DNA from: Beverwykella pulmonaria
Taxonomy: Eukaryota > Ascomycota > Dothideomycetes > Pleosporales > Melanommataceae
Length of the DNA: 64,000 bases
Assembly (NCBI GenBank): GCA_001599595.1
Contig: BCHH01000010.1
Span: 249,667-313,666, forward strand
Reading direction: 5' to 3'
Made by a program: the position numbers and the translations under genes. The first letter of the stretch is position 1. Every line of letters begins with the position of its first letter. This document shows, piece by piece, positions 34,690 through 46,333 of this stretch. The notes below the pieces were generated by a model. The model ran no database searches. It saw only the letters and a program-made list of their open reading frames with translations, and was not told the origin of the DNA.

Positions 34690-35623
34690 TAGTTCGGTAG
34701 TGCACAGGTTACGGTTAGAGTAGTAGGTTCAGGTGTCGAGGTTGAGGTCAGAGTGTTCATAGACGTGACTGTGGTTGTAGAATATTCCTAGTAGTACTCG
34801 ATTAGTAAACAGTGAAATATATTGGGAGAGACTAATAGCTCGAGGATTAGCTTACTGTTGTAGAGCACTCAATGATGGTTGACGTTGTGTAAACAGACTG
34901 GAAGGTTCGTTAGCTCAGACACCCGATGATGAAAGTTAGCACATACTGTAGTAGAGGTCAAGAACTCGGTGGTGGACGTAGATGTAAAGGTTTTCGTAGA
35001 GGTAGACTGGAGTGTATTCAGTGAGTTACCTATATCAAGCTGTCTAAAGCACTTACCGTCATAGTGATAGGCTCAGGGAAGCTTGTTGACCTGCAGAAGC
35101 AACTGCGCTCGAAGGACCACTGTTTGGGGCAGTTTCCGTTCGTATTACCCCAGCAATCACCCTTTCCCCATACACCTTGGGGTCCTAGAGCTGGGCTAGT
35201 GATGGAAGCGTGCGTAGCAAGGTACAGCTTCCCAGTGCACGATCGCCATGCACTTTCGACAGGGATAGTGCAAGAAACTGTCGAATTCCCCGGAGAGAAG
35301 ATACATTTCCCATTGGCAGTTGTGTAAGGAAACTTTCCTAAGCCGGTACCCGGATTGGTTCCAGTCGGGGGGGATATGCCCACCCATACCTGGCTCTCGG
35401 TGTAGGTGTAGTCTCCGGCCGTGTATTTGACGTTTAAAGTGCCCTCTGAAATACTTGCACATACTGTCCCATTCTGGATATTCTTGGCCCCGTACACCAT
35501 GGGGTTGCATTGCTCGCTTACGGATAGATCTCGGGCACTGATGCGGAAGTGAGGGTTGGCTTGGGTTAGGCCAAGGAGGAAGGATGCGGCAAAAAGTGCA
35601 GAGCGGAGGAATTGAGGACTCAT
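34690..35623 (-). CDS. secreted protein with Thr/Ser-rich C-terminal tail
   Basis: Signal-peptide protein of about 255 residues from four exons: 35623-35057, 35006-34947, 34897-34856 and about 34787-34690. The Met at 35623 starts a good signal peptide (MSPQFLRSALFAASFLLGLTQA). The ectodomain (~170 residues) has cysteines at EQCNPMV, GTVCAS, GKCIFS, VSCTIP, RSCTGKLY, GDCWGN, GNCPK and RSCFCRS, plus two N-glycosylation sequons. The last three short exons code a repetitive STSTKTFTSTSTTEF-type tail ending in LTVTCALPN. The first three joins are in phase 0. The final exon is one base off from an exact close in my count, so its boundary is provisional. No family was recognised; it is probably a cell-surface or effector-like protein. 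The tail resembles O-glycosylated stalks but lacks a clear GPI signal. Confidence 0.65.
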
Positions 35624-37119
35624 CTTGCTTATGATCATTCTGAATGGTGTTTATTTGTTGTACGCAGGAAAGGTAAAATTACGACTCCCAGCAATCCTTT
35701 TTATGTTCACAAGCCAGCTCCCATACAACAGAGTTCTCGGCCTACCGAACTGAAATCGAAGCAACCACCAGAAATGAAAACTCAATAACTTGAGGGTGGC
35801 ATGTCAATATCCTGAGAGTGGCATGTTAAATAGCACTATCTTAGTGATACGCTCCGATAGCACATCTGAGACTACAGTGAAGCGACATCGAGCGCCAGAG
35901 GCCCAGAAGCTAAACTCCGTTGCTAATTGAAGCTACTTTACCCTATGAGGTGATGTCTCTGGTGTTGAGTTGTTCTAAAAATCAGCTGAGAAATGTAGAA
36001 TAGGACTTGGTGACAGGAAAGTTGTGGAAAGGAAGATGCGATAAATATTGGCGAACTTGCTATTTTGGGCTAAGGTTTCTACGTTGACGAATCTTTTCTA
36101 GGACCCCAGATCGTGGCATGCTCTAAGTCCAAGGTCTGGAGGCATCGCACCCGTTTAATCACGTGCGAATTGTTACGTCGCTGTTGTTACACTTCGAGGG
36201 TTAAAACAGGTCGAGAATATCAAGAAAGCGATAACTCCTACTATAATTCTACGCACTGGGCATCCGATAGGGGTTCAAATACAGCTAAATATGCTGTTGT
36301 CGTATTATCGTAAAATTAAAGTGCAAGTAAAGTTACGAACGGAGATTCTCGAGGAGATGTGTACGCAGGAACCCGATATGCTCAGTAATATCAAGTAGGG
36401 AACCCAGCAAAATGCTCGGCCTCAATCACACCACTAGTGGTACGGTACCTACAGGATGACAGGGCAAAACATAAAGCTTAACGCCTCAAGTACGTAGGGT
36501 ATCGCCGACCATATGTCGAGATTAGCTTATTCTATCTTGCGGAGAAGGCAAAGCCGGCGACCAGGAACACCAAAATAAGCGAGGCAGGGGCTGGACACAT
36601 ACCATAACTTTGATCACTGAAGTCTAGATTCATGTGCTATTACAGGCATTGCCAAGGCCGATTTATCAGAGTTGCTCCGCGCACTTGTAGTGGATAGAAC
36701 AAAGCGCTCTTTAAGCGCCGCAGAAGCTAATTTAATAAAGAAGGCCTCCATAGAAACATTGGATACCTTCAATCATCTATTTTTGATCTAATAAATCATC
36801 TTCTCGAGGGTGGTGGCATGTTGGTAATTTGAACGCCGACAGTCTTTGGAAGCAAAGTGCGCGTAGCTGGTGTTGCAAAACACTTCAGCCTTCAGCCCCA
36901 CGGCAGTCCCGAGACAACCCCGAGACAGCCAAGGACACAAGGTCTTGAGATTTGCCACCTCTAGGGTGGGAATGAATCGAGGTCGAAGTCTAGCTTGCCA
37001 ATTGTTTTGGTAAGTGCCGTCTGTGGGTGTAGATTTTCTGCAAATCCAAGCCTTTTGGCAGGAACGGATCTACCAACAACACTTCTGCAAGACACAACAG
37101 GTTCATTGTTCCTCAGGCT
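35624..37119. other. 1.5-kb intergenic region, no supported gene
   Basis: No coding signal. An imperfect direct repeat (GGTGGCATGTCAATATCCTGA / AGTGGCATGTTAAATAG) occurs near 35803-35832, and a similar GGTGGCATGTTGG at about 36817. Contains the promoter of the mannosyltransferase. Confidence 0.5.
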
Positions 37120-38578
37120 ATGCGACAACCACGTACCCTCCGTTATGTGCTTTTCGTTATTGCTGTGAGTACATCATCGTAAATCTACCGAACCAAGCTG
37201 ATAGCATGGAAGTGGCTAGCTATATTAGTTCTATTTTCGCGAGATACATTACGACTGCCTTCGGCGAGGCGATCAAAAATTTTCAAAAATTTCCAGTATC
37301 CCGTTGGGCCCAGTGGGACTTCGTCACCATCAAAATCCAATACACCACACCTTCCTAAACTTACGCATTCAACCCCAAGCGGGATTCTGCCGTCTATAAC
37401 CAACAATGCCGTCTATGGTCACCAAGATGTAATCAAGCAAGATGACTCAACGGATGTGAAATGCCCAGTAAATATCACTGAAGCAGTCGAAAGAACCAAC
37501 GCAACCTTTGTCACTTTAGCGCGGAACTCTGACATTGCAGATCTTGCCGGTACGATTAAACAAATCGAAGACAGATTCAATTCCAAATACAAATATGATT
37601 GGGTGTTCTTGAACGATAAGGAGTTCGACAATAATTTCAAACGCATGGCCACTCGGCTTGTATCCGGTCGTGCAAGATTCGGAAGGATTGCGTCTTCACA
37701 GTGGTCCTTCCCCGAGCATATCAACGTCGAGAAAGCTGCCAAAGTGCGGACAGAAATGAAAGAGAAGAAAATCATCTATGGCGACTCTATTTCATACCGA
37801 CACATGTGCCGGTATCAGTCCGGGTTCTTCTTTCAGCATCCACTCATGATGGAGTATGAGTATTACTGGCGGGTAGAGCCTAGCGTGGAGTTTTACTGCG
37901 ATATTCCCTTCGACCCTTTCCAAATCATGGTTGAGGAGAAAAAGAAGTATGGATTCGTGATTAGTCTTCTGGAGTATTTTGAGACTATTCCCTCGCTTTG
38001 GAATACCACGAAAGAATTCTTCAAAGAGCATCCAGAGCATCTAGCGAAGAATAACTCGATGGGTTTTATCAGTGATGATGGTGGATTCTCATACAATCTT
38101 TGCCATTTTGTGAGCATCACCCCTATTTACATCCAGATATTCAGAAGCTCCGTGTTAACTGTTCGTATAAAGTGGTCTAACTTCGAGATTGCTAGCCTGG
38201 AGTGGTTGAGGTCACCAGCTTATACAGATTACTTCAATTACCTCGACCAAGCAGGTGGTTTCTTCTACGAACGCTGGGGAGATGCTCCAGTTCATTCATT
38301 GGCAGCTTCCCTTATGCTACGTAGGGAAGAGGTCCATTTCTTCAACGAGATTGGCTACTATCATACCCCTTTCACGCATTGTCCAACAGGCAACCAAGCC
38401 AAAGACGAGCTGAGATGCTATTGCGAAGCAAAGGATAATTTTGACTGGAAGGCATATTCTTGTGCGGATTATCTCGATGCGATAATATTGGTTGCTGACT
38501 AATTTTACAGGTACCTCTCGCTGGTTTGACTTCATGGATCGGGAAAAGCCTGATGGATACGAGAACGAACAAGGATAA
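37120..38578 (+). CDS. GT15 alpha-1,2-mannosyltransferase (Ktr/Mnt1 family)
   Basis: Type II Golgi mannosyltransferase that extends O- and N-glycans from GDP-mannose. Proposed exons: 37120-37168, 37229-38109, 38173-38461 and 38511-38578, giving 428 residues. The short cytoplasmic head (MRQPRTLR) and single membrane segment span the first intron, followed by a Ser/Pro/Thr-rich stem. Catalytic-domain landmarks are [83 protein letters not shown] and the Cys-rich end [15 protein letters not shown]. The third intron falls exactly inside the CHF|WSNFE motif containing the presumed catalytic Glu; it is 63 nt, in frame and stop-free. The fourth donor (GTGCGG) is used to reach [12 protein letters not shown], which fits the family C-terminus. 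The position of the first join is less certain than the rest. Confidence 0.87.
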
Positions 38579-40417
38579 TTTTGAGAGAATCGTGCTAGCT
38601 TTTGTGACTAAATATCCTTTTCTGTGCTACCTAAAGAACCAGTAGCTATAAGCTAAAGATTTGGTGGCCGAAGATCTGTTTCACACACCAATGATAGAGC
38701 CTTATTGAAGGCTTGCGAAGTAATGATAACACCGCGATCTTGCTACATCTTTCTTACATAGTCATGATCTGATCTGATACAAGCATACTTCTTCTACACA
38801 CCACAATGGTTCGAAACTACCATGACATTGTTATGATCTCACCGAACTTATGCATATCCTTTCTGTTCACCTTACTTTCTTGAAGTCGCTCTCACACTAT
38901 CATGATCTAGCCTGCATCCGAGAGATGGATATTTACGCTATCTTCTCTAGTATTCATTCGGCATCACGATCTTTGAGTCCAACATCATCCTTCACCGTCT
39001 CAATATCTTCTGTGAATTTTTTTCTCCTGTGCATCATCTGGTCGCGCGTTATTGTGTTACTGAGAGTCTGATGAGCATGATTAGAAGCACACTAAAACGT
39101 TTTTATCTGCTCAAAGTTCTTAACGCGTGAAGGAAAACAAGGAAAAATGAAAGCCAACAATAGATTCATCCGAAGCCGCCAGCTGGTACTCATGAATTGC
39201 CTTCTATTGCGTTGGATGTTTCACTCAATTTACGTTATCATCAGCCATTGACACCCCCGCTCCTCTACCTATATATATAACCTCGATACATTCAACATAT
39301 TACTTTTAGCTTCAACATCTGGTCTCTAGCAACGTGACACCTCCACGTATGGCGCCACTGAAATATCTGACATGACTAAGTCTAATTATTCAAGCACTCG
39401 GGAATTGTAATCTATCAACAAATACCTCAGCAAGCTACTATAATCTAATGGAAAGCACATGGTCGACTTGTAAACTCTAAGGATGTAGACATATATTGTA
39501 AGGATATCTATGGAGGGGGCACTGAGCTCACGATCCGAGAATGCATGCTGCATGTTTTCGATGATAAATCATATTATTCTAGATTCGTCGTGTATATATA
39601 AAATCCTACTCTTCCCTTTCTCCTTGCTGAAATCAAAGACATTGAAATTCTTGTTAGGATGAAGAGGTGATATGCAAGCAGGATGGCAGTTTTTCAAGGC
39701 TTTCTAGGCGATGTAGAGTGAGACAAAGGTGGAGGAAGGATCGAACTGGATACTGTTTCCAGAGGAATAGAGAGCGCTAGTGAGCCACTTAGCCTGCAAA
39801 TGGAAGCAAAGGGTGAGGATTTTGAGGGCCGTGGTTAAGATGGTGTGACTTGAGTCTATTGAATTGTGTGAGGCGAAGATTGGGGTTATGGGCCAGAAGA
39901 TTGATAGGAGAGGTAATGATGAGGCCATATTGGAAAATGGATTGAACGTATGAAATAAAATTCGCGAACGGAGACTAGACAGAAGCTTAAAAAGAAGAAA
40001 AAAGGAAGAAACACAAAGAGGATGGGTGAAGAGAGCGGTGTTGGGAAGATCAGCGGATGTGTCACAGCCAACTGTGGGACTGGCATTCCTTAGCACTAAA
40101 AGGGAACTTTCTGGTCGCACTAATGGACCTGCTAAGCTTTTTATCGCATACTTACAATATTCTAGCTTGTTTACGAACATTTGTGTCGCTACTGAGCTGA
40201 CAAATGCGATAGAGAAGGGCAGAAGTTGGATTGATCATGAAATGTTATCTTGTGTACGTCTATATAATGTTGTAATTGGTATGTACGGAAAAGCAATATA
40301 AAGAATGGTATGCTTTGCGCAGATATACAAGAACGGGGAAAAGGGAAGGAAATCTTGCTTGTGTTGGCGTGAATTCCTTCTTCGCCGTAAATGATGTGAA
40401 AATTGCTCGATGCTATG
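38579..40417. other. 1.8-kb intergenic region, no supported gene
   Basis: AT-rich, with only short frames on both strands. No domain or splice-linked coding signal seen between the mannosyltransferase and the Zn2Cys6 gene. Confidence 0.5.
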
Positions 40418-41834
40418 TTACCAAGAGAAAGACTGTTGCAGGGGCCTGGGCTCAAAATTAGCCTCTTTGCGAATCGAGGCGAATACATAGAGTAGTTGCG
40501 CTGCTTCGACCCCGCCCTTCTCTTGCCAAAATGTAACAGACGAAGTTTGTTGCATAGCCAATTCGTAGCATGTGTCGAGGAGGGAGTTAGTAGGTTCGGG
40601 ACTGTCCTTAATCCGAACCTTCATGCCAATGGCCATGGCCATGAAAACATGAAAGCGAGCCATAGGGACCGAGGTCGATGGTTCGATGGGAGTTGACCGA
40701 TTGGCAGGCTCAGGATACACTGTTTCGCAAAACTTGCTAAACACTGAGGGATTCACAGAGTAAGCTTTATACTTTAGAGATTCGATATGCTGAACAAATT
40801 CGGCAGTGAGAGTCTCTGCTTCGAAACGGCTAGGGAATGGCGTGGTAGTCATGGCTCTACTTCGGTCGGTGAAGCTTGACCGCGACATTCCAGGAGGTGG
40901 ACTTTCTGTGTGTGCGGCGAAGATGCCCTGTCGCGGAAGATGCGGTGCTGGAGCCAGGGGCAACATGTCGACGTCGCTTTCTGCGTCCTCATCACTCTCC
41001 TGCGAAAGAGATGAGGCCGAAGTTTTTCGAGAGATGTTCTGGCTGTTTGAAAGGTGTGGCTTCAGTTGGCCAGAACTTCCTCCGGCCATAAATTCCCAAG
41101 ATGGTGCGTTGTGGGGCGCAATTGGCGGCGAGAAGGTTTGCACGCGCGACGGAGGCGCGAGGTTTGGAGGTGGAAGTTTCGGTGCCGAGGTGGGTTGCTG
41201 TTCGGGAGAGGAGGGCCGTGTGGATGAATCTGACCAAAATGAAGGTACTGGTGAAGACGGTGATGCGCAGAATGGGGTTGGCTCACATTCAGTGATAGCA
41301 ATCGACGGCATGCTCCCCGCCGAGAAACTTCCGAGATCGATATCGTTATCAGGACTGTATGGAGTCGAGAAATTGGTGTCCAGTGTCAATGGAGGTGGGC
41401 TTCGCCAGTCAAAATTAGACGATGTCGCCGCCATCACATTTCGATCAATGGATTCCATCCCATGCATGGGTGTATTCACGTGCGCTGCGAGCTGCGCCTC
41501 TAATTGGTGTATTCGGCTTTCTAGCGCGGCTTGATGTTCTCTGCGCGGGGGATTAGTGCCTGTTAGATCACGTGACTGCGCGAAACCGCGATTTGCGCGC
41601 TGGTTGGCTGACTGACGATGCTACTACCTCTCGCGGTTTCTGAGATCTATGACATGGTAATGAGAAGCGATTACACGTTGCACACGGCGTATTGCCGTCG
41701 CATCGAATCTTTCTTCGTCGACATCGCTCGCAGGCATTAGAGACTGACTTTCTTCGCGGTTGCCAGTCTGTGACGGAGGAAGGCGAAAATCTCTCTGGCC
41801 CGTCGCCCGGAGGCAGTGAGGAAGCTACTGTCAT
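40418..41834 (-). CDS. Zn2Cys6 transcription factor, C-terminally truncated
   Basis: Nuclear DNA-binding regulator of the fungal binuclear-cluster class. Exons 41834-41617 and 41540-40418 (GTCAGT..GCGCAG, phase 2) give 446 residues. The zinc cluster is in exon 1: ACERCRRRKIRCDGNTPCATCNRFSLPC, six Cys in the canonical spacing (positions known, not all typed out as a motif beyond the family pattern). The first residues of exon 2 form a short coiled-coil linker (EHQAALESRIHQLEAQLAAH). A long Ser/Pro-rich low-complexity middle follows. The start of the fungal middle-homology region appears at FVQHIESLKYKAYSVNPSVF and GGVEAAQLLYVFASIRKEAN, then a stop comes within ~15 residues. Full family members usually continue for 300 or more residues. 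The Met at 41834 was chosen as the first one before the cluster in frame. Confidence 0.75.
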
Positions 41835-43985
41835 TAGCTTTATGGTGAACGCGCGGCATCTTGAACGTACTGAACGGACACATTGAAAGAAAAGGATGTC
41901 GGGGATCCCGCTCCGGAAAGTGAGTGATCCGAGTATTCCCAGGTTGGTTTTCTTGGACTCGCTGCCAACTTGCGCCGGTCGAAAGATAATATCGTGAACC
42001 GGGCGGACGATGAGATTTGTGTTTGTTTTACAGGCCGAAAGAAGTTGGGATTGCTGGGCGACGGGCCATGGCCGCTGACTAACATCGCGTCGAGTTGTGG
42101 TTTTCCCGCGGGACGACACACTTCCCCGACACTTTGTTCCTCACCACGAGCCTCCGACACGCGCTGCACGACCTTTTGTGCGCCTCGTTGCTTATTGCCT
42201 GACTGTTTCGCCGGGCAATCATGCGCTTCGCGTCCACTTTCTTTGGCAGCAGCCAACCTTCCAGAAAGACCGCCTTGCGACACATCCACTGCGCGGAACT
42301 TGGCCGCATCTCCGCGTTTGCGTCCGCACTGCGACGAAGGCGTCGCGTGGACTTGACTTCTTCAACGGCGATGGGCAATGCGCCCTTCTATGGCCCTTCT
42401 AGAACGAAGATCATTACTCAAGCGGCCAATCTGGTTCATGGGGGGCCATAAGCACGCAAAGGCGTGGCTCTATGCCTTATGCTGACGCTGTTCCACCACG
42501 CATCACAGCAATCCCCAAAACCCAACAAGTATGAAGAGTTGCTCACGACTTCAGTTCATCGAGAGCGCCTGGAGTTCCTATCCATATCTAGACATTGCAA
42601 CCACGGCGTTTGTCTATCTTGAAACGTCGTGAGTGTATGAAGATAGCCTCAGGCTCCGCAGGGTGACACCTGGTGAGTTGCTGTCAACAGGGATAAAAGT
42701 TTTCAGGAACAAACAACCTCCCACCTCTTTCGTAACGAATGTCTGTCAATCTTCGTCAAGCTTTTCTTCCAAGCTTTTCCTCTTCGTCTTTCCTCCTTTT
42801 CATTTCAAGCGTTTTGGTCCTTTTCGCGTGTCGCGTATCATCGGGGCGCGAAAATCGGTGCCTTGGCGCCAAGAGTGGAGATGCCTGCTCGAGCGAGATT
42901 CAAGCCGTCGAATTAAGCGTAGCCTCACAGGTCATGACTTGTCATCGAACGATTAATATCTCGGATGCAGACTCAGTCTCTGTTATCAATTTCTTCACCG
43001 CTCTTGGTGCATGATGCCAAGTGGTGGTGCGGACTTGGCCTCCGCCCAACTTTTACTCGGAACTCCATTCTTCTAGAAGACGTAGTAAAGAACGGTCTAT
43101 CATGATTCCCATGATGCACCTGAATGGCTTCAGAGATCAGCGAGTCTATCAAGCAGCGCTTGTCGCTCCTTCCCACAATATTCAATTTTCTGACGCATCT
43201 AATCTTATTCCTACTCCCCTTTCCTGCCCTGTTGAGCATGGCATCCTCATCACCGAGCAATACATCTAGGCGCGAAGGCAACTGAGCTCTCCCGTCTCTC
43301 CCTGATATCACAGTCGGTATCTCTCGGATGCCCATGCGATCCAACACTCGCAATACGATCTCGAATCTGACAGATGAAATCTCCCCTATACAGTTGCTTG
43401 CAAACCCTGCTTCACCTTTTGCGCACTCTATTCTTCATTTACATCCTGTCGCACCAAAAACCCCTTGCTATCATCTTACCCAATCACTATTTTTTAGCGC
43501 TCGATGTCTATATTTAGCTCAATTGTTATACCAAACGCTGCCTGACAAAAGCTCCCTAAAAGAAGATACTTCGCTCTAACCCCCTCCGCTCCGCCCCGCT
43601 ACCCTCTCGTAACTAAACATTCGCCTCCATCACTTGAATGATCTTTCGCGACGTGCTATTCGCCCCAACATGTCATACTTCTGAGATTTACAAATACCCA
43701 TTTCCGACAAATTCTGCCATAGCATTGCCACCGTCTTGAGCACTCCCGCTGCAAGCCTCGTCTCTTGTACACAAACACAGCCTTGGGAACCCTTCGCGCC
43801 AGCAGCGATATCGCCTTGCTCTCGAACTAGTCCCCAGCCACCGTGTTGCTTGCTTCTTCACTCGAGGAAACCAGGTCTAAACCTTCCATGCGCCAACTAT
43901 TTAGTGTGTCTTCTGAGTCCTTCGTATACGGATGAACCGTGCCGAAGATATGCTTTTGTTTTTCAGCGCATTCTCTCAACAGCCT
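41835..43985. other. 2.1-kb intergenic region, no supported gene
   Basis: Upstream of the Zn2Cys6 gene. GC-richer from 41900 to 42400 (probable promoter and leader of the regulator), then no convincing coding signal. Confidence 0.45.
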
Positions 43986-45212
43986 GATCGCTTTTCCCTT
44001 TCCCCTTGCCCTTGTAAGTGAATGCCAGATCGGCCATGCTGATCAGCGTGGAAGGATGGACCACTCAAGTTTGCTCTTGCTTGTCTCCATCGCTTGCACC
44101 TCCAGCGACTCCACCTCTTCAGCGTGGTAATCCGTACGTACACCGTATATCCGTAGTATTTGAAGAAGCTGTATGGTCCAAATTAACACCTCTGTACGTA
44201 CGTACGGCACCTGTAGGATGAAATGAGCTTACGGATCCAAATTTGCACCCCTATACGTAGGTACGGAGACCACCGTATACGCCGTATACGGTGTTTTAGT
44301 CTCGTGCAAAATGTAGGCGCGAAGTTTGATAAGATGACTCTCTACAGCCTTGATTTGTAGCCAGTTTTTCTGCTGTTGTATTGCTTTGATTGCAGCTCCA
44401 CCAAAGCAATTTTCCAGGGCGTTTCGAACCCGCTGAGTGGTAAGGTAACGCGCCACTTGTGGAGGAAGAAGAGGCTTGCATCGCTAACCGCTATAGGACT
44501 ACTCCAAAAACAAGCTTTTACAACACCAAGCAATCGCCTGTGTACGCGAAAACTACGGTACCATATACGCGTAGAATTGAAAATCACCTACGGTACGCCC
44601 CACAACCATACATACTTAACTGCCTGTACGTACGTACGGCTTACAAAGCAGCTACGGTGCCGTAACTTACGACCGTACTACGTACTGATTACCACGCTGC
44701 GCCTCTTCCTATCGCCCTTGATTCCTGTAAGTTGATGCCAGATTGGCCATGCTGTTTAGCGTGGAAGGATGGTCCACTCCAAGTTTGCTTTTGTGAGTCT
44801 CCATCACTTGCACGCCCAGCTCTTCTGCCTTGTCCTCTTGTCCTTGCATGCTGTATGTTACCGCGAGATTATTCATGCCGATGAGCGTGGAAGGATGGCC
44901 CACTCCAAGTTTGCTTTTGCTTGTCTATATCACTTGCACAAACAGCAACTCCGCCTCTTCCCATCGCCCTTGATTCCTGTACGTCGACGCTAGATTGGCC
45001 ATGCTGATCAGCGTGTCTAAATGGTCCATTCCAAGTATGCTCTTGCGAGTCTCCATCGCTTGCACGTTCAGCTCTTTCGCCACATCCCATCGCCCACTCA
45101 GACATGCATACCGTGCCACGTTAGACAGGAAAGAAACCCAAACTTCAAATTCACCTTTCTTTTTTGGCTTCAGCGTCAGTGCCGCCTTCATATGTGGAAG
45201 TAGCTCTGGCAT
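43985..45212 (-). pseudogene. TPR-repeat (kinesin-light-chain-like) gene relic, split by a transposon
   Basis: Minus-strand remains of a protein with ~42-residue (126-bp) tetratricopeptide repeats of the type found at the C-terminus of fungal NB-ARC/NACHT-like proteins, for example ETRKSILGMDHLDTLISMANLASTYRNQGRWEEAELL and ETHKSKLGVDHPSTLNSMANL (shown in part). The stretch from 45212 reads to a stop at 44925, where VQVMET would be expected but ATA TAG occurs. A second stretch (44903-44709) ends at TAG where Trp of GRWEE is expected. The final unit (44119 down to about 43990) has a one-base deletion. A 580-bp element at 44120-44699 splits a unit. No nucleotide-binding domain was found upstream. 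It is not functional as a whole. Confidence 0.7.
44112..44707. mobile_element. hAT-like non-autonomous element (MITE) with 8-bp target duplication
   Basis: The element spans 44120-44699 (580 bp). Its ends form an inverted repeat: CAGCGTGGTAATC is perfect over 13 bp, then one mismatch, then GTACGTA. It is flanked by CACCTCTT (44112-44119) and CGCCTCTT (44700-44707), an 8-bp target-site duplication with one difference. If the element and one duplicate are removed, the flanks join into a TPR repeat unit that matches the uninterrupted paralogous unit near 44946-44978 (CTCCGCCTCTTCCCATCGCC), which confirms the empty site. Internally there are many TACGTACG palindromes near both ends, a likely transposase-binding array. 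No transposase-like frame is present. hAT superfamily is inferred from the 8-bp duplication and the CAG start. Confidence 0.78.
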
Positions 45213-46242
45213 TTAGTCCAATCCTTGTAATCTTCCCTCGGAAATTCTCTATGAAAGTTCTCGATGTGCCGGCGCTGCCATTTCTCAAGTCGACCGTTCC
45301 TTTCTAACCACTCCTGTGTAGCTAGCTAGACTAACCTGTGAGTTGTATTCGCTGTCTTTGTGACTGAGATAAGGCAGAAATTCCTAAGGGTGTCTATATC
45401 TTGAAAGAAGTTAGCTTCTTCGTAATTTCGACGGATGAAAATCTTGCGAACTTCCGAGGGAGCTAGTTGACTAAAGCCCGCTCTTGTGTCTTGAGTTCGA
45501 AGGAAGAGGTTCTGAGAAGTGTTCTGAGAAGTATATCGTAGGTTACTTTCTATATTTAGATAAGATTTTGCAGGGCAAGAATAGTGCAGAGCTTGTCTCG
45601 TATTTGGTAATGCGGGGGCCTGGCTGGAAGTGATGACTGAAGTCCTTTGTTAGTATTGTCAGCCGACACAACTATCACCTGTTGTGTTAGTACCGTGTCA
45701 GCGTTGTGTTATATAAGCTCTCATTGAGTATATATACTCGCCAGTCAATCATTAGCGAGCATTCAACCAACTCCCTCCATACTTTCCTCATACACACAAG
45801 GATATTAGCGTCAATCATAAGTTGTTGCGTAAAGGATGCATTTTCTCCGAAAATTTGAGCAATTATTCGAAAAGCAAAGATACACCTCCCAACAGCAGAT
45901 CGCCATCGTGGCGAGTGACTTAGAGCTAGTGGACAGAGTAATGTTCGAAGTATTGTTCTTGAGGTTCTAAATTTTTCTGAAAAGATTTTCATGTGGTGAT
46001 GACATTATGGAGGCACCAATCAGGACTCTCTCCGTAGACCAGCTCAGCGGACCCCGCAGAGTCTTTCACGCTAGCCACGCTTACCGCTGAAGCCTTCCTC
46101 ACGCCACTGTAACACTCTTTCGGTTTTATCGCTCTATAGATAGTTTTAACCTTTCAAACCAGCTCATTCAATCGACAATGGTGAGGTAGGTCAACAATTC
46201 ATGTTCTTTTAACAGCTCAATCGGGTGCTGACTAAGCTTAAA
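45213..46242. other. intergenic region, no gene seen
   Basis: About 1 kb between the TPR relic and the tRNA-like gene. No coding signal found; the missing N-terminal part of the TPR protein was looked for here and not found. Confidence 0.4.
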
Positions 46243-46333
46243 GATGGCCGAGCGGTTAAGGCGCCAGGTTAAGGAAACTTAGCATAAATTCCTGGTCACG
46301 AAAGTGGCGTGGGTTCGAGTCCCACTCTCATCA
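46243..46333 (+). tRNA. tRNA-Leu(AAG)-like gene with 15-nt intron, 5' acceptor stem damaged
   Basis: Type II tRNA features are clear: D-arm GCCGAGCGGTTAAGGC, anticodon stem CCAGG/CCTGG, loop TT-AAG-G, a long variable arm (TCACGAAAGTGG), T-arm GTGGGTTCGAGTCCCAC, and a 3' acceptor strand TCTCATC followed by A. The anticodon AAG (46271-46273) specifies leucine; a 15-nt intron (46275-46289) follows position 37. The 5' side should be GATGAGA before TGGCC but reads GATGGCC, so five bases are missing. The loss could be explained by slippage between the two GATG repeats of GATGAGATG. Without them the acceptor stem cannot form properly, so this is probably a tRNA pseudogene. Confidence 0.65.

Noticed and set aside
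39704..40180. Minus-strand 158-residue hydrophobic frame
   Set aside because: Low complexity, no splice links or motifs; AT-rich noncoding look.
40806..41534. Plus-strand 242-residue frame opposite the Zn2Cys6 gene
   Set aside because: Antisense of the Ser/Pro-rich middle of the regulator; no homology.
43985..45212. CRISPR-like array suggested by the 126-bp repeats
   Set aside because: Repeats are protein-coding TPR units with codon-level variation in a eukaryote; no spacer structure.
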